64,000 bases of DNA from positions 18,113,499-18,177,498 of the forward strand of contig JARWIR010000016.1 of NCBI GenBank assembly GCA_029959085.1, given 5' to 3'. Made by a program: the position numbers and the translations under genes. The notes beneath the pieces are model-generated. The model ran no database searches and was not told where the DNA came from. It was given only the letters and a program-made list of their open reading frames with translations. Every line of letters begins with the position of its first letter. The first letter of the stretch is position 1. Origin of the DNA: Nemophila menziesii. Taxonomy: Eukaryota > Streptophyta > Magnoliopsida > Boraginales > Hydrophyllaceae. Below, piece by piece: positions 11,272-24,073 of the stretch.

Positions 11272-12863
11272 AGACCCCCAACTCAAAGTTGTATCGTCCC
11301 GATACAATAAAGATAAAAACAAAGGGAAGTCTATAAATACACACTTATAAAATTCTCAACACAATGGGAAAAAGCATAGCAGAATATATAGAATAAACCT
11401 AAAGCAACAACTCGGAAAATTTCATGCAATGAAATTTATAAACTACATACCTGTACACTTCTCATATCCACAGTTAACACGGCTTGAATTCAAGATCAGA
11501 TTAGTTTCGCAATGTAAGAAGGATTGGGACTTTACTCAGTTCCCCAAGAAAGCTATAGATTGTTCATTGATTTTCACTAGTTTCCAAGGATCCACTCAAC
11601 TAATCTCTAATGGTTCAATCACTTCTTAATTACATAGCAAAGAATCAAAAGGTCTTTAAGGTTGTAATGTAGGCTTAGGGACAGTATGATAGTATATTTG
11701 GATAATTTGGAGTGAGATTTTGCTCTCTCCTCACTAGACATCAACGAATCGCCCTAAAGCTTGAGTTACTCTCATAAAACGTTTCTCACTCAACCCAATG
11801 AATTCTTTGATGCATAATTTAGCATCCCTAATAACCCAATTTAAAGCTTAAGATGTTCACATAAAAATTCCACTTTGCCGGTCCGAATATATATTTTCAT
11901 TTCTTTTCAAATCAATTTTTTCTATAGCTATGACTCTCTTTTACTGTTGAGATATCACGCTAATTTCTCATATATATATTTTTTCTTTTAATGCCCTTGT
12001 TGGCAAAATTAGCTCGTAGCTTCTTTTTCATTCACTATTACCCCGGCAAAGGGTTACAATACAAATATGTGAATCATCATCAATATAAAGCACAAATCAC
12101 AATTAATAAGCTCAAAAATCCCAACCCAATAACAATTCCCATAATGGTGGACCCACCACCCCAAACTCAAGCTCTAAAACAACTGTCTATGCATCGCGAT
12201 TCGAGTGCGGGTCATATGGAAAAGTTCTATAATCTAAAGGGATATGGCTTATAACGTGTTTCAATAAAAAGGTTTAGAAAGGCTAGAAGGGGCTGAGAAG
12301 GATATAGCATATAAAATCAAAAATCACAAGGTGAGAAGGTATAAAAAGGCTTCAAAGGCTTTAAATATGAAAGAACCTCCTTAATCACTTTCTACACTAT
12401 GTAATTTCGTTATTTTCTTACTTTTAGCACTTTCATCAAATTGTTTGTCAACTAGCTTGGATCTCACGGCCTACACACTTCTCAAGGTTCCCTGAGATCG
12501 AACATACTTTCTATCGCATTGCTCACTAATCTTTTCTTTACTATCAACGTGTGTTTTCCTGCAAATACTCAAAGCATACAAATACATAGCTCATAAACAT
12601 ATTACTTACTATCATTAATTTACTGAGCTTATGCTTTCAAGCTATTAAACACACTCTACATCTAATTCCCATGTATCAAAAAATTTAATTTCTACCTAAA
12701 AACAGAAAAAATGGAGATGAGAGACAACGAATCCCCACACCCCCAACTCAAAAATGAGCCGTGTCCCCACGACCCGAAAAAGACTCGAAAAAACAGAAAT
12801 TAAAATTAGCAGATAAACATATTTACAGAAATGGTAAGGAAGAAAGAGAACATACTCTCGAGG
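11272..12863 (-). other. AthB 3' UTR with structured elements
   Basis: Holds, from the LTR inward: the PPT (TTTGAGTTGGGGGTCT on minus), a TTGTATCG-GGA-CGATACAA hairpin (11289-11307), the long-range pair CTTTGCCGG (11873-11881) with CCGGCAAAG (12043-12051), a second purine tract (near 12155-12175), and a GGGA-loop hairpin (12756-12775) beside a third purine tract. The frame at 11991-12254 has no domain and crosses these structures. Confidence 0.75.
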
Positions 12864-14024
12864 CTATTGCCTCGCATCATTGATATCCAAGGTAGGATTT
12901 GCTGGACCTTTCGTTAATTGCTCAAGGAGTTTCATGATGTGTACTTGATTAGCGTTGATTTGTGCCACATCATTGACTAAAGAAGTTTGAGCTGCTTCAA
13001 ATTTCGTTAAACGCTCCTCCATCTTCTCTTGCCAATTTTGCTCCTTTTCTTCTTTCGAGACTTGCGTAGAACCCGCTCTTCGAAAGATATCCTTGATCCA
13101 AGCATTATCAATATAACTCGTCTTAAACTCGAGTTTCTCTTCTTCACCCAATACTACATTCGCTTCTCGCACAAGACACGTGATCATAGTTGGAAATTTA
13201 ACATTATAAACCGATTTAGGAGAGACCGAAAATCGTATCACCTCCTCATAGAACAACTGTGCCACATCCACTTCTTCTCCTCTCAAAATACAGTCCAAAA
13301 GTTGAGCGTTCTTCAAAGTCACATCCAAAGTTCGTGTGTTTCCAAAGACATTATGAATAAGGAAATTGTGCCAAATTCGCGCATCCGATTGAAGATATTT
13401 GTAAGGCCAAGGTGCCTTCAATTCTCCCTTATGTGATTGCACTTTCTCCTTGTCTAATACATGCTCAAAAAGCAATTCCTCATCAAAGATTTTCCGTTTA
13501 GCAACCTTTTCTTCAAATTTGCAATAACCTTTCAATTTCTTAAACTTGAAGTGGTTTCTAATCTCCTCAACTGTGAAACGAACTAGCTTCTCTCTAATTG
13601 GAACACAATCGTTTCTATCTCGGCTAAAGAGGCCTAAATAGAATTCCAAAACTAACTCATGACATAATTCAGAACGTCTTACCATGAACGTAGACCAACC
13701 CAATTTCTCACCAAGCTCTAAGAATCTCGCGTATTCTCCTATACCAACTTCTTCCTTGAATACTTTCTCATAAGCAAAGGGTAGTTCTTTCAATTGTTTC
13801 TATGCAGAAGTTTTTAAGGCTTTTAAAGCTTCCTCTTTCTCCTTGGGTGTAGGACCTTGTGGAAGTTGTGTCTTCTCCTTTGGATAAAAGTAAAGCTTTT
13901 TACCATTACGATCAAGCAAAGGTATTTCACCATCTTCAACTTTATCTTTACCCTTTGATTTAGAACTAGAACCTTTGTTATTTGATTTCTTCTTGATTAA
14001 ATCCAATCCCTTGCTCTTCTTCAC
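12864..14024 (-). pseudogene. AthB accessory ORF, one in-frame stop
   Basis: Homologue of 54772-55979. A Lys/Ser-rich N-terminus (KKSNNKGSSSKSKGK), then TAG at 13800-13802 where the partner has Glu, then the conserved core: LPFAYEKVF, GWSTFMVRRSELCHEL, FYLGLFSRD, RIWHNFLIHNVFG. It ends in a probable coiled coil of about 60 residues. The original start near 14060 is followed by a stop at codon 4, so the N-terminus is damaged. Apart from these, ~380 codons are open. No membrane segment or signal peptide. The role is unknown; DNA/RNA binding or multimerisation would fit composition but is inference. Confidence 0.82.
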
Positions 14025-14499
14025 CTCCCTCTTGCTAGCTAAAATTGTTGTTTAATTAGTCATCCTCAATTGACCCCCAACTCAAAGCTTTAGCAACCCT
14101 TGAAATTTGAACTTGTGAATTTTTGGTTTAACAAGCTTGATTTGGCTTAGGAAATATGAATGGATGATGAATCTCTATATGGGTGAGGTGTATTTGTAAT
14201 GGGTTGGCTTGGATTTAAGAAATTGTAGGGTGAATTTTGAAAATTTGAGCTCTTGATTCTTCAATTTGATGGATTTGGTGAGGGTTGGGTGTTTGAATAT
14301 CTCTTGTAATGATGTGGAGAGAAGATTTGATATGTTTTTCTTGATGATTGGGTAGTCTTTTGATGATTGGTGAAGGTTTTTGTGATTTTTAATGGAGTTG
14401 GGAGAGTTTTGGAGAAGACAAAGAGGCTTAAGGTTTAGTAAATTCGGACTAATAAGAATTAACCCTCTTTTATAAGCTCAAAACCCGTTTTTCTCTCTC

Positions 14500-14770
14500 C
14501 AGTCGGCGCCTTGCGGTATGCCGGGCATATCCTCCGGTATACCGGAACATCTGATGCTCCAAAAATTTTCGTCTCGTCAAAATACACGCGCTAGCAACCC
14601 GTGGCACGGGTTTTTGCTCCAGCGGTATACCGGGGATATCGTCCGGTATACCGGGCCCATCGAATTAATTTTTTCTCTTCTCGGTATAAAACCCGAGCTA
14701 CAAACCCGCATCACGGGTTTTGTCCTCTCCGGTATACCGGCGCTGAGGTCCGGTATACCGCTCCGATGGT
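14500..14770 (-). repeat. AthB GC-rich hairpin array
   Basis: Alternating cores: the perfect palindrome CCGGTATACCGG (first at 14534-14545, several more down to about 14760) and an AACCCGT-ggc-ACGGGTT stem-loop (14596-14612; variant at 14703-14719). It occupies the same pol-to-accessory-ORF interval as the arrays in AthA, AthD and AthE, but with different palindromes. The apparent ORFs at 14518-14883 are artefacts. Confidence 0.85.
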
Positions 14771-15039
14771 CAGAATTTTCCGAATTTTTTTATTTTTCCT
14801 CCCGAACTCGATTTCTCCAATACCTACGCATCAAAAACACTAATACCTTTCTCAAATATGCAATATCAACTAAAAACAATTAAACTAAACATGAACTAAA
14901 AACGTAAAAAACTAAAAAAACTACGGGTTGTCTCCCGTATAGCACTTTTGTTTAACGTCTTTCAAAGTTAGACGTGTTACCTCTGTCAAGGTTTGCGAAT
15001 ATAGCCTCCCCAACAACGAGTTAGGCTATGAACGTCAAC

Positions 15040-17785
15040 TCATCTATGCTTGACCCCAGTTTTGGGGCGAATTTCTATCACCTTGGCTGAAACAACCTTA
15101 GTGACAATGAATGGTCCCATCCACGAGTCTTTGAAACTTCGTGGCCTATTCTCGCGTTTGTGAGCTTTCCATAGAACTTCATGGCCAACCCCAAACTCAA
15201 TGTTTGGCTCAGTATCCACTGGCTTTAAGTGGATCTTCTCAGGAGGGACTTTGTGATGTGAAAGGCTATGGATGACAGGAACGGTGGGATCTAACTTCCT
15301 TGGTTTCTTACCCAAGACATAGAAGGTCTCGGATACATTCTTTGCATGAAGGGTGATGGTCCCTTCTTGGAAGTTGATGATACTTTGACTTGTGGCAATG
15401 AAAGGTCGTCCAAGTATGATTGGAACCTGCTTATCTGCATCAAACTCAAGAATAACAAAGTCAGTAGGGATGGCGATATTACCTGCACGGACTAAGACGT
15501 CCTCCACTGTTCCCCATGTCCTTTTAACTGAGTTGTCAGCGAACTGCAACTTCACTGGAGTTTTCTCTGATTTCTGATGTCCAAGTTTCTCGAACACGGA
15601 CTTAGGCATAAGATTCACACCAGAACCCACATCGTACATAGCTTTCACCTTGAGCATACCATGTAATTGAAAAGGAAGGTTGAAACTTCACAGATCTTTA
15701 AGCTTTGTTGGTAGCTCTCTTTCACTCCTTCTGGAAACCCTCAGGTTCTCTCTTGGGATCTCTACACTCGCTTCTTTCTCAGGAATAACTTGCGTATAAA
15801 CTTGTTGCGGTGTAAGTCCTTTCTTTGCAATCTCAAGCATTTGGGCGTTGATATTTTCAGGTTGATACGCCTCTACAACTGTCTTGAGTACAGTGTCATC
15901 TTTAGGATTTGTATCAGGAATAGTTGATGACACTGGTCGAACAACAGGTGGTGATTCCACCTTCTCTTCTTCTGTCTTCTCTTGCACAGCAGGTGCAACT
16001 TCATCTTCTTTTTCTATCTCTTTCTCTTTAGCCAGCTCAGCTTCATAATACATAACCGATCGAATTTCCTCTTGCATCTTCCTCAGTAGCTGTATAAATT
16101 CGGCTTTCTCTTGATCGTCCTCCACATAAACCTCAGAACAGTCAGATTCTACGGGGCTAGACTTGGTTGGTTCTTCTTCGGTACTCGGAACTTCCACGGC
16201 ACTAACAGCAGCATGTGGTGCTTCCTCTTCTTTTTCTTCAATTTTAAGGCAAATAGCCTTGCAAGCTTCGAACCCAACATTGTTTTCACCTCCTTCGATT
16301 GCCTTTACTTCCTTTTGTTCCATTAAATTTGTTAAAACTTTGTTTAACTGTTCTACTTGAGTACCTAACATCTGAAGTATGGCATCGTGTCCTCGGACCT
16401 TCTCATCCTGAGCGTTCATAGTCGTGGTCAAACGGTCCAGAGCTTGTGCTATCTGTTGATTGTCCATAGATCCTTCTTGAGGATACTGAGGTAAAGCTTT
16501 CTGATCTAACGAATCGGTATAGTCATCTTGAGCAGGTTGTTGAGGGAGAGCAGGTCTATTCTGATGTTGATTTTGGTACTGAACTCTCTGTTGGAAAGAG
16601 TTATTTTGAGGGCGCGGTTGATAATGACCAGGATTAGCGGCCCCTTGTGGATTTGAATACTGCATACCCGGATGGTTTCGGGTACCCCATTGATAACCTC
16701 CGCGGTTGGATATAAAGTAATCAGATTGCGGATTTGATTCGCACTCTTCCCATGTATGATTGTTAACCCCACATTGTTGACAACCTTGTGCTTCTTGTAT
16801 TACGTTTGCAGCGGCTAAACTCTTTTGCATCTCTATTTTCAGCTCTTTGATTTGATTTTCTAACGCGGATATTTGATCCTCCGGTCTTTGCCACAGAAGC
16901 TCGCGTTGAAGGCCAACTTATTTCTTGTTCCATAATATTTCCTAACACCTCGGAAGCTTCATTATGATTCATAGACACAAAATTACCCTTTCCAATGTTA
17001 TCCACATTCTCTCTACCTTTATCATTAAGTCCTTCATAGAATATATCATGTTGTAGAGCAGGGGTATAACCATGGAGCGGACATCTAGCTAATTTTTGTT
17101 GAAACCTTGTCCATGCTTCTCCCATTGTTTCTCCATCCTCTTGGCAAAATCTTGCAAGCTTGGTTTGATATTTAAGTCTCATGCTCTTCGGATAAAAACG
17201 GTTAAAGAACGCGGTTTGAAGTTCTCTCCAAGAATGAATGGTTCCATGTGGTTGTCTCTCTAGCCAATCGCTAGCTCTACCGGTCAAGAAGAACGAAAAA
17301 ATATGACAATACAGTTGCTCGCGTATAATGCCAGGAGTAATGTAGGCACCACAAATCAGCATGAACTTCTGAATCGATCTTACCGGATCTTGAATTGATG
17401 TACCCGTGTAGAGTCCAAAACTTTGAAATTGACTGAGCATACCCGGATCGGGTCTAAATTTAATATTTGGAATCTCTGGAGGGCAGTAACCGATGGGTTG
17501 AACATGGAATGGTACATGAAGGCCAGGAAGGTCTTGTTCAACTCGGTTCTGTTGATTATTAATGTTATTCTGCCCATTACCTCCTCCTACTGGTAGTTGT
17601 ACACCAGGTGGATCTTGTTGTTGGATCCCTGGTGGTGGACCTCTCGGATTTACTCCAAGGTCATCAAGTGGTGGATCACGTTGATTTGCCATAGCTCTTC
17701 TCAAAGATCTTTCCTCACGAACACGTCTGTTATAAACTCTAAAGCTCCTCTCAGGCTCCGATAACGGAGGCAAAGAATTAAACAC
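15040..17785 (-). pseudogene. AthB gag-protease-GPY/F ORF
   Basis: The minus-strand frame is open from a GTG at 17785; the first ATG is 17692. Gag: NIKFRPDPGMLSQFQSF, FMLICGAYITPG, FLTGRASDWLERQPHG, then a zinc knuckle C-QQ-C-GVNN-H-TWEE-C near 16735-16780. A small deletion near 16890 shifts frame and a TGA lies at 15688-15690 (Gly in AthD). Protease follows with YDVGSGVNLMPKSVFEKL (catalytic Asp kept) and IILGRPF. Without RT, RNase H or integrase core it runs into VLWKAHKR and SFKDSWMGPFIVTKV, a GPY/F-like segment typical of integrase C-termini but unlike those of AthA and AthE. Confidence 0.85.
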
Positions 17786-17917
17786 TGTGAATCCTGAAAA
17801 AGACTAAAGCAAACCACAAACGTAAATCCGGAAAAATAAAAACTAAAAACTGAAAAATAAAAACTAATTAAAAACTACTACTCGAAATCGATAACCCACA
17901 CGCTAACGAGACACAAG

Positions 17918-17935
17918 TCCCCGGCAGCGGCGCCA
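17918..17935 (-). promoter_or_regulatory. AthB primer binding site
   Basis: On minus: TGGCGCCGCTGCCGGGGA, six bases inside the 5' LTR end. It starts with TGG, the complement of a tRNA CCA tail; Athila elements are reported to use a tRNA-Asp-type primer (from memory). Confidence 0.9.
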
Positions 17936-17941
17936 AAAACT

Positions 17942-19483
17942 TGGTGTCACCTAGGGTGTGATAAAAATAAGATAAAATTAAGTCAAGAAACTATGCACTC
18001 TCACCCTAGACAGGCACAGTACTGCAAGTATTACAGGACGTATGCAAGTTTTAATGATAAGTTAAGTTCGTTCTCAGGGACTTAAGTGTGTTATACGCGT
18101 GAATATAAATAACGAGTAAAAGTAAATAACTAAAGACAGAAAATTAAGAGATATGAATTTTAAAAATTAATTAACTAAAACTAGGAAAATAAAGACAATA
18201 AAGTAAAAGATTAAGAATATGAGATGAGAGATATAGCTTAGGTTTTGCTAGTATGCACTAATCCTTCTAATTCTATCTATAAATCTAGTTAATAAGGGAG
18301 AATATTAGCTCTTGGTATACTTAGTCAGGATTCTGAATTCCCATACCTTAGACCTTGAGAGCGACTAAGGGGGCTACGGCACAACCAAGAAGTGGTTTCA
18401 AATAGGGTTATCAAGCGCTACCAAGGCCCTAAGCAAACACTTCAATCAATTGGTGATATGGTGATTAAAACAAACCCTAATGACTATCTAGTTAGAATCA
18501 TGTTTTGTCAGAACTAATATCGACACTAGACATTATGTGGTGGTTCAATAGTTAAACACCCTATCAAGGAGACCATCTAACTACTATTAAAACAATCCTA
18601 AAGTGATCAGTTCTAGGAAAGACAATAAATCAAAACACATAAACAAATATTAAGTAAGTAGCTAATATCAAATTAAAATATATGATTCCCAAAGAAACTT
18701 AGATAGAAGAATTAGAATTCATAGATTATACATTATGCAAAACCCAAGCTATGGGAAGTTTAGTTCATACCTGAAGGAAATAAACTAAAAGAAATTACAA
18801 AAGACATCATCTTGCTCTCTTCAATAAACTGGAAGAATAAAACCTTAAGAACTAATTACTATGAGGCAAGGATTGCTAGGGTATTTTTACAAGTGATATA
18901 AGGGTGTATTTATAGGTGTTTAGAAGACCTAATTCGTTTTCTTGAGGAAGAGATAAAGTATTGGACTCCCAGCCCAACTCAAATTCGTATGGAAATAAAG
19001 ATAAACACTGCTGGACCATTTTGAGCATATCTTCTTCGTTATTGGTCGGTTTGAGCTCCATAAGATACCAAAAGAATGCTCACAGAATTATCTTTGTCCC
19101 TATTAAAGGAAATTACCAAAATCGGCCTATTTCTTGGGGTAAATAGCACTTCTTTAGGCGTGTACTGCAGAATCCCAGATTTAGGCAGCTTTTCCTTTTC
19201 CATCTTTTTAGCTTTTGTTTCCTTATCTCCAATTACCATGCAAATCTCTTTCCCTAAGTTGTAGTATTTGACTTGGACTCCAATTAATCTCCATAATTAT
19301 CTTTAAAGCTACACACTAAATAAACAATTAAACCCAATATGCTCTAAAAATATTATTTTACTAAATCAAGACTCAAAATAGGAAAGTGCACTATTTCTCA
19401 AGAAAATCGACATTTATAACTTCTAAATCACTAAAAATGATGTCTCATCCTTACATTAATCTATCACAAATGAGGAGACATCA
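17942..19483 (-). repeat. AthB 5' LTR
   Basis: 1542-bp LTR, TG...CA on the element strand. It contains the TATA box TATAAATA (minus, 18907-18914) and the uninterrupted site that the MITE occupies in the partner LTR. Confidence 0.95.
18907..18914 (-). promoter_or_regulatory. TATA box of AthB 5' LTR
   Basis: TATAAATA within CACCTATAAATACACC on minus. The same TATAAATACA block recurs in the LTRs of AthD, AthE and AthF at a comparable position, about two-fifths into the LTR, consistent with a U3 promoter. Confidence 0.7.
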
Positions 19484-19488
19484 TCTAC

Positions 19489-19697
19489 CCTTTCTCATTT
19501 CTTAAAATAAACACTTTAACAACAATTACTCTAATATACACTAAAAATTGAACTAATATACAATGAATTGACTTTTGTTTAACGTCGTTAAGCTCGACAC
19601 GTAACCTCTCGCTTCTAAGGAGCTTCAAGGAGGTACATGACCTCCCCGGGATGTGGATCTTCCGAGTGATTAATATCCTTGCATCCATGATATATCT
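19489..19697 (-). other. AthA post-pol segment
   Basis: Part of AthA between the integrase end and the AthB insertion. It contains the hairpin TGTCG-AGCTTAA-CGACG on minus (19583-19599), followed by TTAAACAAAAGT, a motif also just after pol in AthB, AthD and AthE. Confidence 0.7.
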
Positions 19698-21600
19698 TTA
19701 ATCGATGACCATTACCATAAAGGTGCGGTGCTCGATTGGATTCTCAATTTCTATAGCTCCATGAGGCGTAACTTTGGTCACAACATAAGGACCAGACCAT
19801 TTCGATCTCAACTTACCCGGATAATTACTGAACTTGGAGTTGTATTTAAGGACCCTTTGTCCAACTTCAAATTTCTTCACACGAATACGATTATCATGCC
19901 ACCTCTAAGTGTTTTCTTTGTAGAGTTTAGCATTCTCATAGGCATGTAATCGAAACTCATAAAGTTCATTCAACTTCATCATACAGTTCTCACCGGCTAA
20001 AGTAGGATCTAAATTCAACTGCGCTATAGCCCAATATGCACCTAATTCAAGTTCAATAGGTAAGTGACAAGCCTTACTATAAACCATGCGATAGGGAGAT
20101 GCACCAACAGGAGTTTTGAACGCAATACGATAAGCCCACAATGCATCATCTAACTTCGTTAACCAATCTTTTCTTGTGGGGCCGACAGTCTTTTCTAGTA
20201 TGGATTTGACCTCTCGATTAGAGATCTCAGCTTGACCATTGGCTTGTGGATGATATGCGGTAGATACACGATGTCTTATCCCATGCTTCTCTAGAACTGT
20301 CTATAAATACTTGTTCACAAAGTTTGAACCTCCATCACTGATAATCACTCTAGGTGTGCCGTGTCTAGTGAAAATATGAGATTTCAAAAATTTAATCACT
20401 ACTCGCGAATCATTAGTTGGTAGAGCTACAGCCTCTACCCATTTAGACACGTAATCAACAACTAATAGGATATATTGATTTCCATTGGATGGTACAAAGG
20501 GACCTTGAAATCAATACCCAACACATCGAATATCTCTACCTCAAGAACGTTATTACGTGGCATCTCATCCCTCTTGGATATAATACCAGTGAACTGGCAT
20601 CTATGACATTTCTTAACATACTCATGACAATACTTAAGTAATGTAGGCCAATAAAAACCAGATTGTAATACCTTAGCAGCTGTGCGGTCGCCTTTGAAAT
20701 GTCTTCCATAAGGTGAATCGTGACAACCTGCAACTACTGAATAAACATCACTCTCAGGTATGCATCTTCTTACCATTTGGTCACCACATACTTTGTAGAG
20801 GAAAGGATCCTCCCAAAAGAATTGTTTAGCATGGCTGATTAATCTCTTCTTGTCTTGTGAAGTAGCCCCTTCAGGAAAAGAACCACTCACAACAAGATTT
20901 GCGATATCTGCATACCAAGGAGTAGGGATGGCATTGGTTACGGTTAAAAACCAAAACTGATGATAACCGAATCGATAAAAAACCGAATTATATAACCGTA
21001 GTTAAAACCATTAGGTTACGATTTTGAAAAGTGTAACCGATGGTTAAAACCGTTAGGTTATGGTTTTAGAGAAAAATAAAACCGAATAACCGAAAACCGA
21101 TTATTATCATATATATTTTCATATTTCATAATAATCTAGTTAAAATTAGATATATTAAAATTCTAAAACCAAAATCAAATACTAAATGTAACCAACTAAA
21201 TAATAAATATGCAATTTAAATGAACCAACAAAATATTTTATATATCTCATAGATTTTTCTTATATGTGTCGTTTGATTTTATGAAAATTAACATATTTAT
21301 TAAATTATCATTTGATTATGGTTAAAAACCGCAAAACCGTTTAAAAAAACCGAAACAGAATAATGCGGTTATGGTTTTGAAATGCGTAACCGATGGTTAA
21401 AACCGTTAGGATATGGTTTTTGATAAATTAAACGGTTATGGTTATGTTTTTATATATTTTTGCAAAAAAACGATCCGTTGCCATCCCTACCAAGGAGCAC
21501 CATTATAAATAGAAAATAAACTCTCATCTGGGACCACTATGTGATTCAGAACCTTCAAGACGAGACAAATGATCTGCAACTTGATTATCACAACCCTTTG
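19698..21600 (-). pseudogene. AthA integrase (with MITE insertion)
   Basis: Minus strand. N-terminal zinc region: [20 protein letters not shown] and CHEYVKKCHRCQ, giving H..H..CxxC. The catalytic core is split by frameshifts, with [19 protein letters not shown] and [17 protein letters not shown] recognisable. The C-terminal GPY/F domain reads [22 protein letters not shown] at 19698-19880. The MITE at 20922-21489 separates the codons for APW and YADIANLV. Several stops and frame changes; no full-length product is possible. Closest relative here is the AthE integrase. Confidence 0.87.
20922..21489. mobile_element. hAT-like MITE in AthA integrase
   Basis: TIRs TAGGGATGGCAT / TTGCCATCCCTA, flanked by a perfect 8-bp TSD CCAAGGAG (20914-20921 and 21490-21497). 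The interior repeats AACCGATGGTTAAAACCGTTAGG-type blocks in both orientations. 568 bp, no transposase. Same family as 9982-10925. Confidence 0.93.
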
Positions 21601-21613
21601 GATCTCGAATCTC

Positions 21614-22942
21614 TTAATCAAACTCTTGAAGCAATAAAACCCATCTGATTGACTGTGGCTTAGCGTCTTTCTTCTCCATGAGGTACTTAATAGCGGAATG
21701 ATCGGTAAATACAACAATTTTCACCCCAAGAAGATAGGAACGAAATTTGTCAAAGGCATAAACAACTGCTAAAAGTTCCTTCTCATTCACCGTATCATTA
21801 ATCTGAGCAATAGTGAAGGTCTTACTTGCATAATAGATAGAATGAAATACCTTATCCTTTCTCTGACCCAACACAGCACCCATATCTAAATCACTAGCAT
21901 CACACATAACTTCAAATGGAATCTTCCAATCAGGAGTTAATACAATAGGCGCAATTTTAAGCTTCTCCTTTAACTCTTGAAACGCCTTCATGCAAGCTTC
22001 ATCAAAATGGAATCTGGTGTCCTTTTCGAGTAAGTTACACAAAGGTTTTGAAATTTTGGAAAAATCTTTGATGAAACGGCGATAGAAACCATCATGACCT
22101 AAAAAGCTTCTCACCCCTTTTACATAGATATGAGGGGGAAGAGATTTTATTACCTCAATATTAGCACGATCAACTTCTAAGCCTGCACTTGAAACCTTGT
22201 GACCCAACACTATACATTCATGAACCATAAAATGACATTTTTCCCAGTTTAACACCAAATCAGTTTCCTTGCATCTAATCAACACCTTCTCCAAGTTCTG
22301 TAAACACTCATCAAAATTATCACCAAACACAGAAAAGTCATTCGTAAATACCTCAAGGAAATTATCGATCATATCCCAGAAAATCGCCATCATACATCTC
22401 TGAAAAGTAGTAGGTGCATTACACAATCCAAATGGCATCCTCCGATAGGCAAAGATGCCAAAAGGACAGGTAAAGGTGGTTTTGTGTTGGTCAGGTGGAT
22501 CTACATAGATTTTATTGTACCCTGAATATCCATCCAAAAAACAATAATATTCCCTACCAGCCAATTTATCCAACATCTGATCTATGAAAGGAAGGGGGAA
22601 GTGGTCTTTTCTAGTCCCCTTGTTCAGCTTACGATAATCCATTCACACACTCCAACCAACAACGGTTCTCGTGGAAATGGCTTCATTCTGAGCATTTAGG
22701 ACAAAAGTCATACCACCCTTCTTTTGTATGCATTGATCTGGACTTACCCACTCACTACTAGCTATATTATAGATGATTCCCGCATCCAGTGGCTTAATAA
22801 CTTCTTTCTTCACCACTTCTTTCATTGCTGGCATCGGTCTCCTTTGGCCTTCAACTGAGCGTGCACTGTTATCTTCTAGAATGATTTTGTGTTGGCAATA
22901 GGAAGGACTAATACCTTTGATTTTTAGCAATAGTACAACCAA
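21614..22942 (-). pseudogene. AthA reverse transcriptase-RNase H
   Basis: Minus strand, one frame with a TGA at 22643-22645 (replacing the Cys of VGWxVCMDYR). RT shows [49 protein letters not shown] and a catalytic box FTND (22337-22348) in place of FMDD, so the first catalytic Asp is Asn. RNase H follows with [21 protein letters not shown] and [11 protein letters not shown]. The first Asp of the box at RT's active site is normally essential, so this RT would be dead even if read through. Downstream frame loss leads into integrase. Confidence 0.9.
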
Positions 22943-23940
22943 TTGCCTCTTTATTAGCTCTTAGTACATGCAACAGTTTATCTTCTTGAGGACCTGTTAA
23001 AATTGTTGAAACAATAACAGGTAAAGTGTCATTAGTACCTAAATACACATACCTCAAGTGTGCTGGCAATGGTTTTTTTTTCAACTTCGGAGGAGATTCA
23101 ATGGATGGTTTATTTAGAATGACCATCTCTCCCGGTTCTCTCACCGGTTCATAGGCAGGACGCCTATATTTTGGATTCTCAGAATTAAGAGCTGTCACTG
23201 TTTCGGAAAGCTCTTCCATCATCTCAGGTAAGTCAAGTGTTAAAGAAGCCTGCAAGATATCAACATAATTAAAACAATCAAATACCTCTTGTGTGGCATG
23301 TTCTGCTATATCCATTCGGAAACAATCTCCTAGAACATCTGGAAACTTCATAGCTCTAAACAAATTGAACTTTACCTCCTCGTCTTGGATTCTCATGGTT
23401 AACTCTCCATTTTATACATCAATTAAAGTATGCCCCGTGGCTAGGAATAGTCGTCCCAAAATGATGGGGACATTCCTATCCGCGTCGTATTCAAGAATAA
23501 CAAAATCAATGCAAAACACTAAAGTACCTGCCTTGACGAGGACATCTTCGATTCGTCCCTCAAGATGTACGAGGGATCGACAACCATTTGTAGGACCATA
23601 GAGGTAGGTCTCCCATCTCCCATCTTCAACTTATCAAAAATTGATTTGGGCATGAGATTGATACTCGCACCCAAATCGCATAGAGCTTTTCCTTGCCACT
23701 CATTACCAATTGAAATCGGAATCGTAAAACTCCCAGGATGAAGCAACTTAGGTGGCAACTTACTTTGACAGATGGCGCTACACTCTTCTGGCAATCCTAT
23801 CATCTCATTATCACAATATGGTCTCTTGTTGGTGAGAGCCCTCTTCAAAAATTCACGTACTTCAGTATATCTTTGATGGCTTCTAACAACGGAATGTTAA
23901 TGTTAAGACCTCTCACCCTATTCAAAAATCTCTGATACTC
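22908..23940 (-). pseudogene. AthA protease and protease-RT linker
   Basis: Minus strand. AICQSKLPPKLLHPGSFTIP, then [21 protein letters not shown] with the D-L-G-A-S active site (about 23670) of an aspartic protease. A frameshift follows in LQM-. The linker at 22908-23396 (FNLFRAMKFP, LPAHLRYVYLG, VLRANKEAIGCTI) matches the AthE polyprotein between protease and RT. Broken by at least two frameshifts. Confidence 0.87.
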
Positions 23941-24073
23941 AGCCATATCTCCTTTTTTCTGAAACCTTGAGAAAAGGTGGAGGAGTTCGGGTTTCTACAA
24001 CATCTTTCTTCTTCGGAATTTCCAGAATCTTCTCCACTTCTACCACTTCAGGTTCATCTTCTTTTTCTTCAAC

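Larger units (their letters stand above)
8778..19483 (-). mobile_element. AthB: Athila derivative lacking RT, RNase H and integrase core
   Basis: Minus-strand element inserted in AthA, TSD TCTAC at 8773-8777 and 19484-19488. 3' LTR 8778-11271 (with a hAT-like MITE), 5' LTR 17942-19483, PBS 17918-17935. Contents: gag, protease joined to a GPY/F-like segment (15040-17785), a hairpin array, and an accessory ORF (12864-14024). The 6.67-kb interior has no RT or integrase catalytic motif. LTRs differ by about 2% by eye. AthD has the same plan, so the gap is a lineage feature and not a deletion private to this copy. Confidence 0.93.

Noticed and set aside
14518..14883. Open frames through the AthB array (also 46761-47232, 53847-54267 and 8169-8721)
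   Set aside because: They arise because the GC-rich repeats lack stop codons; they overlap on both strands and show no domain.
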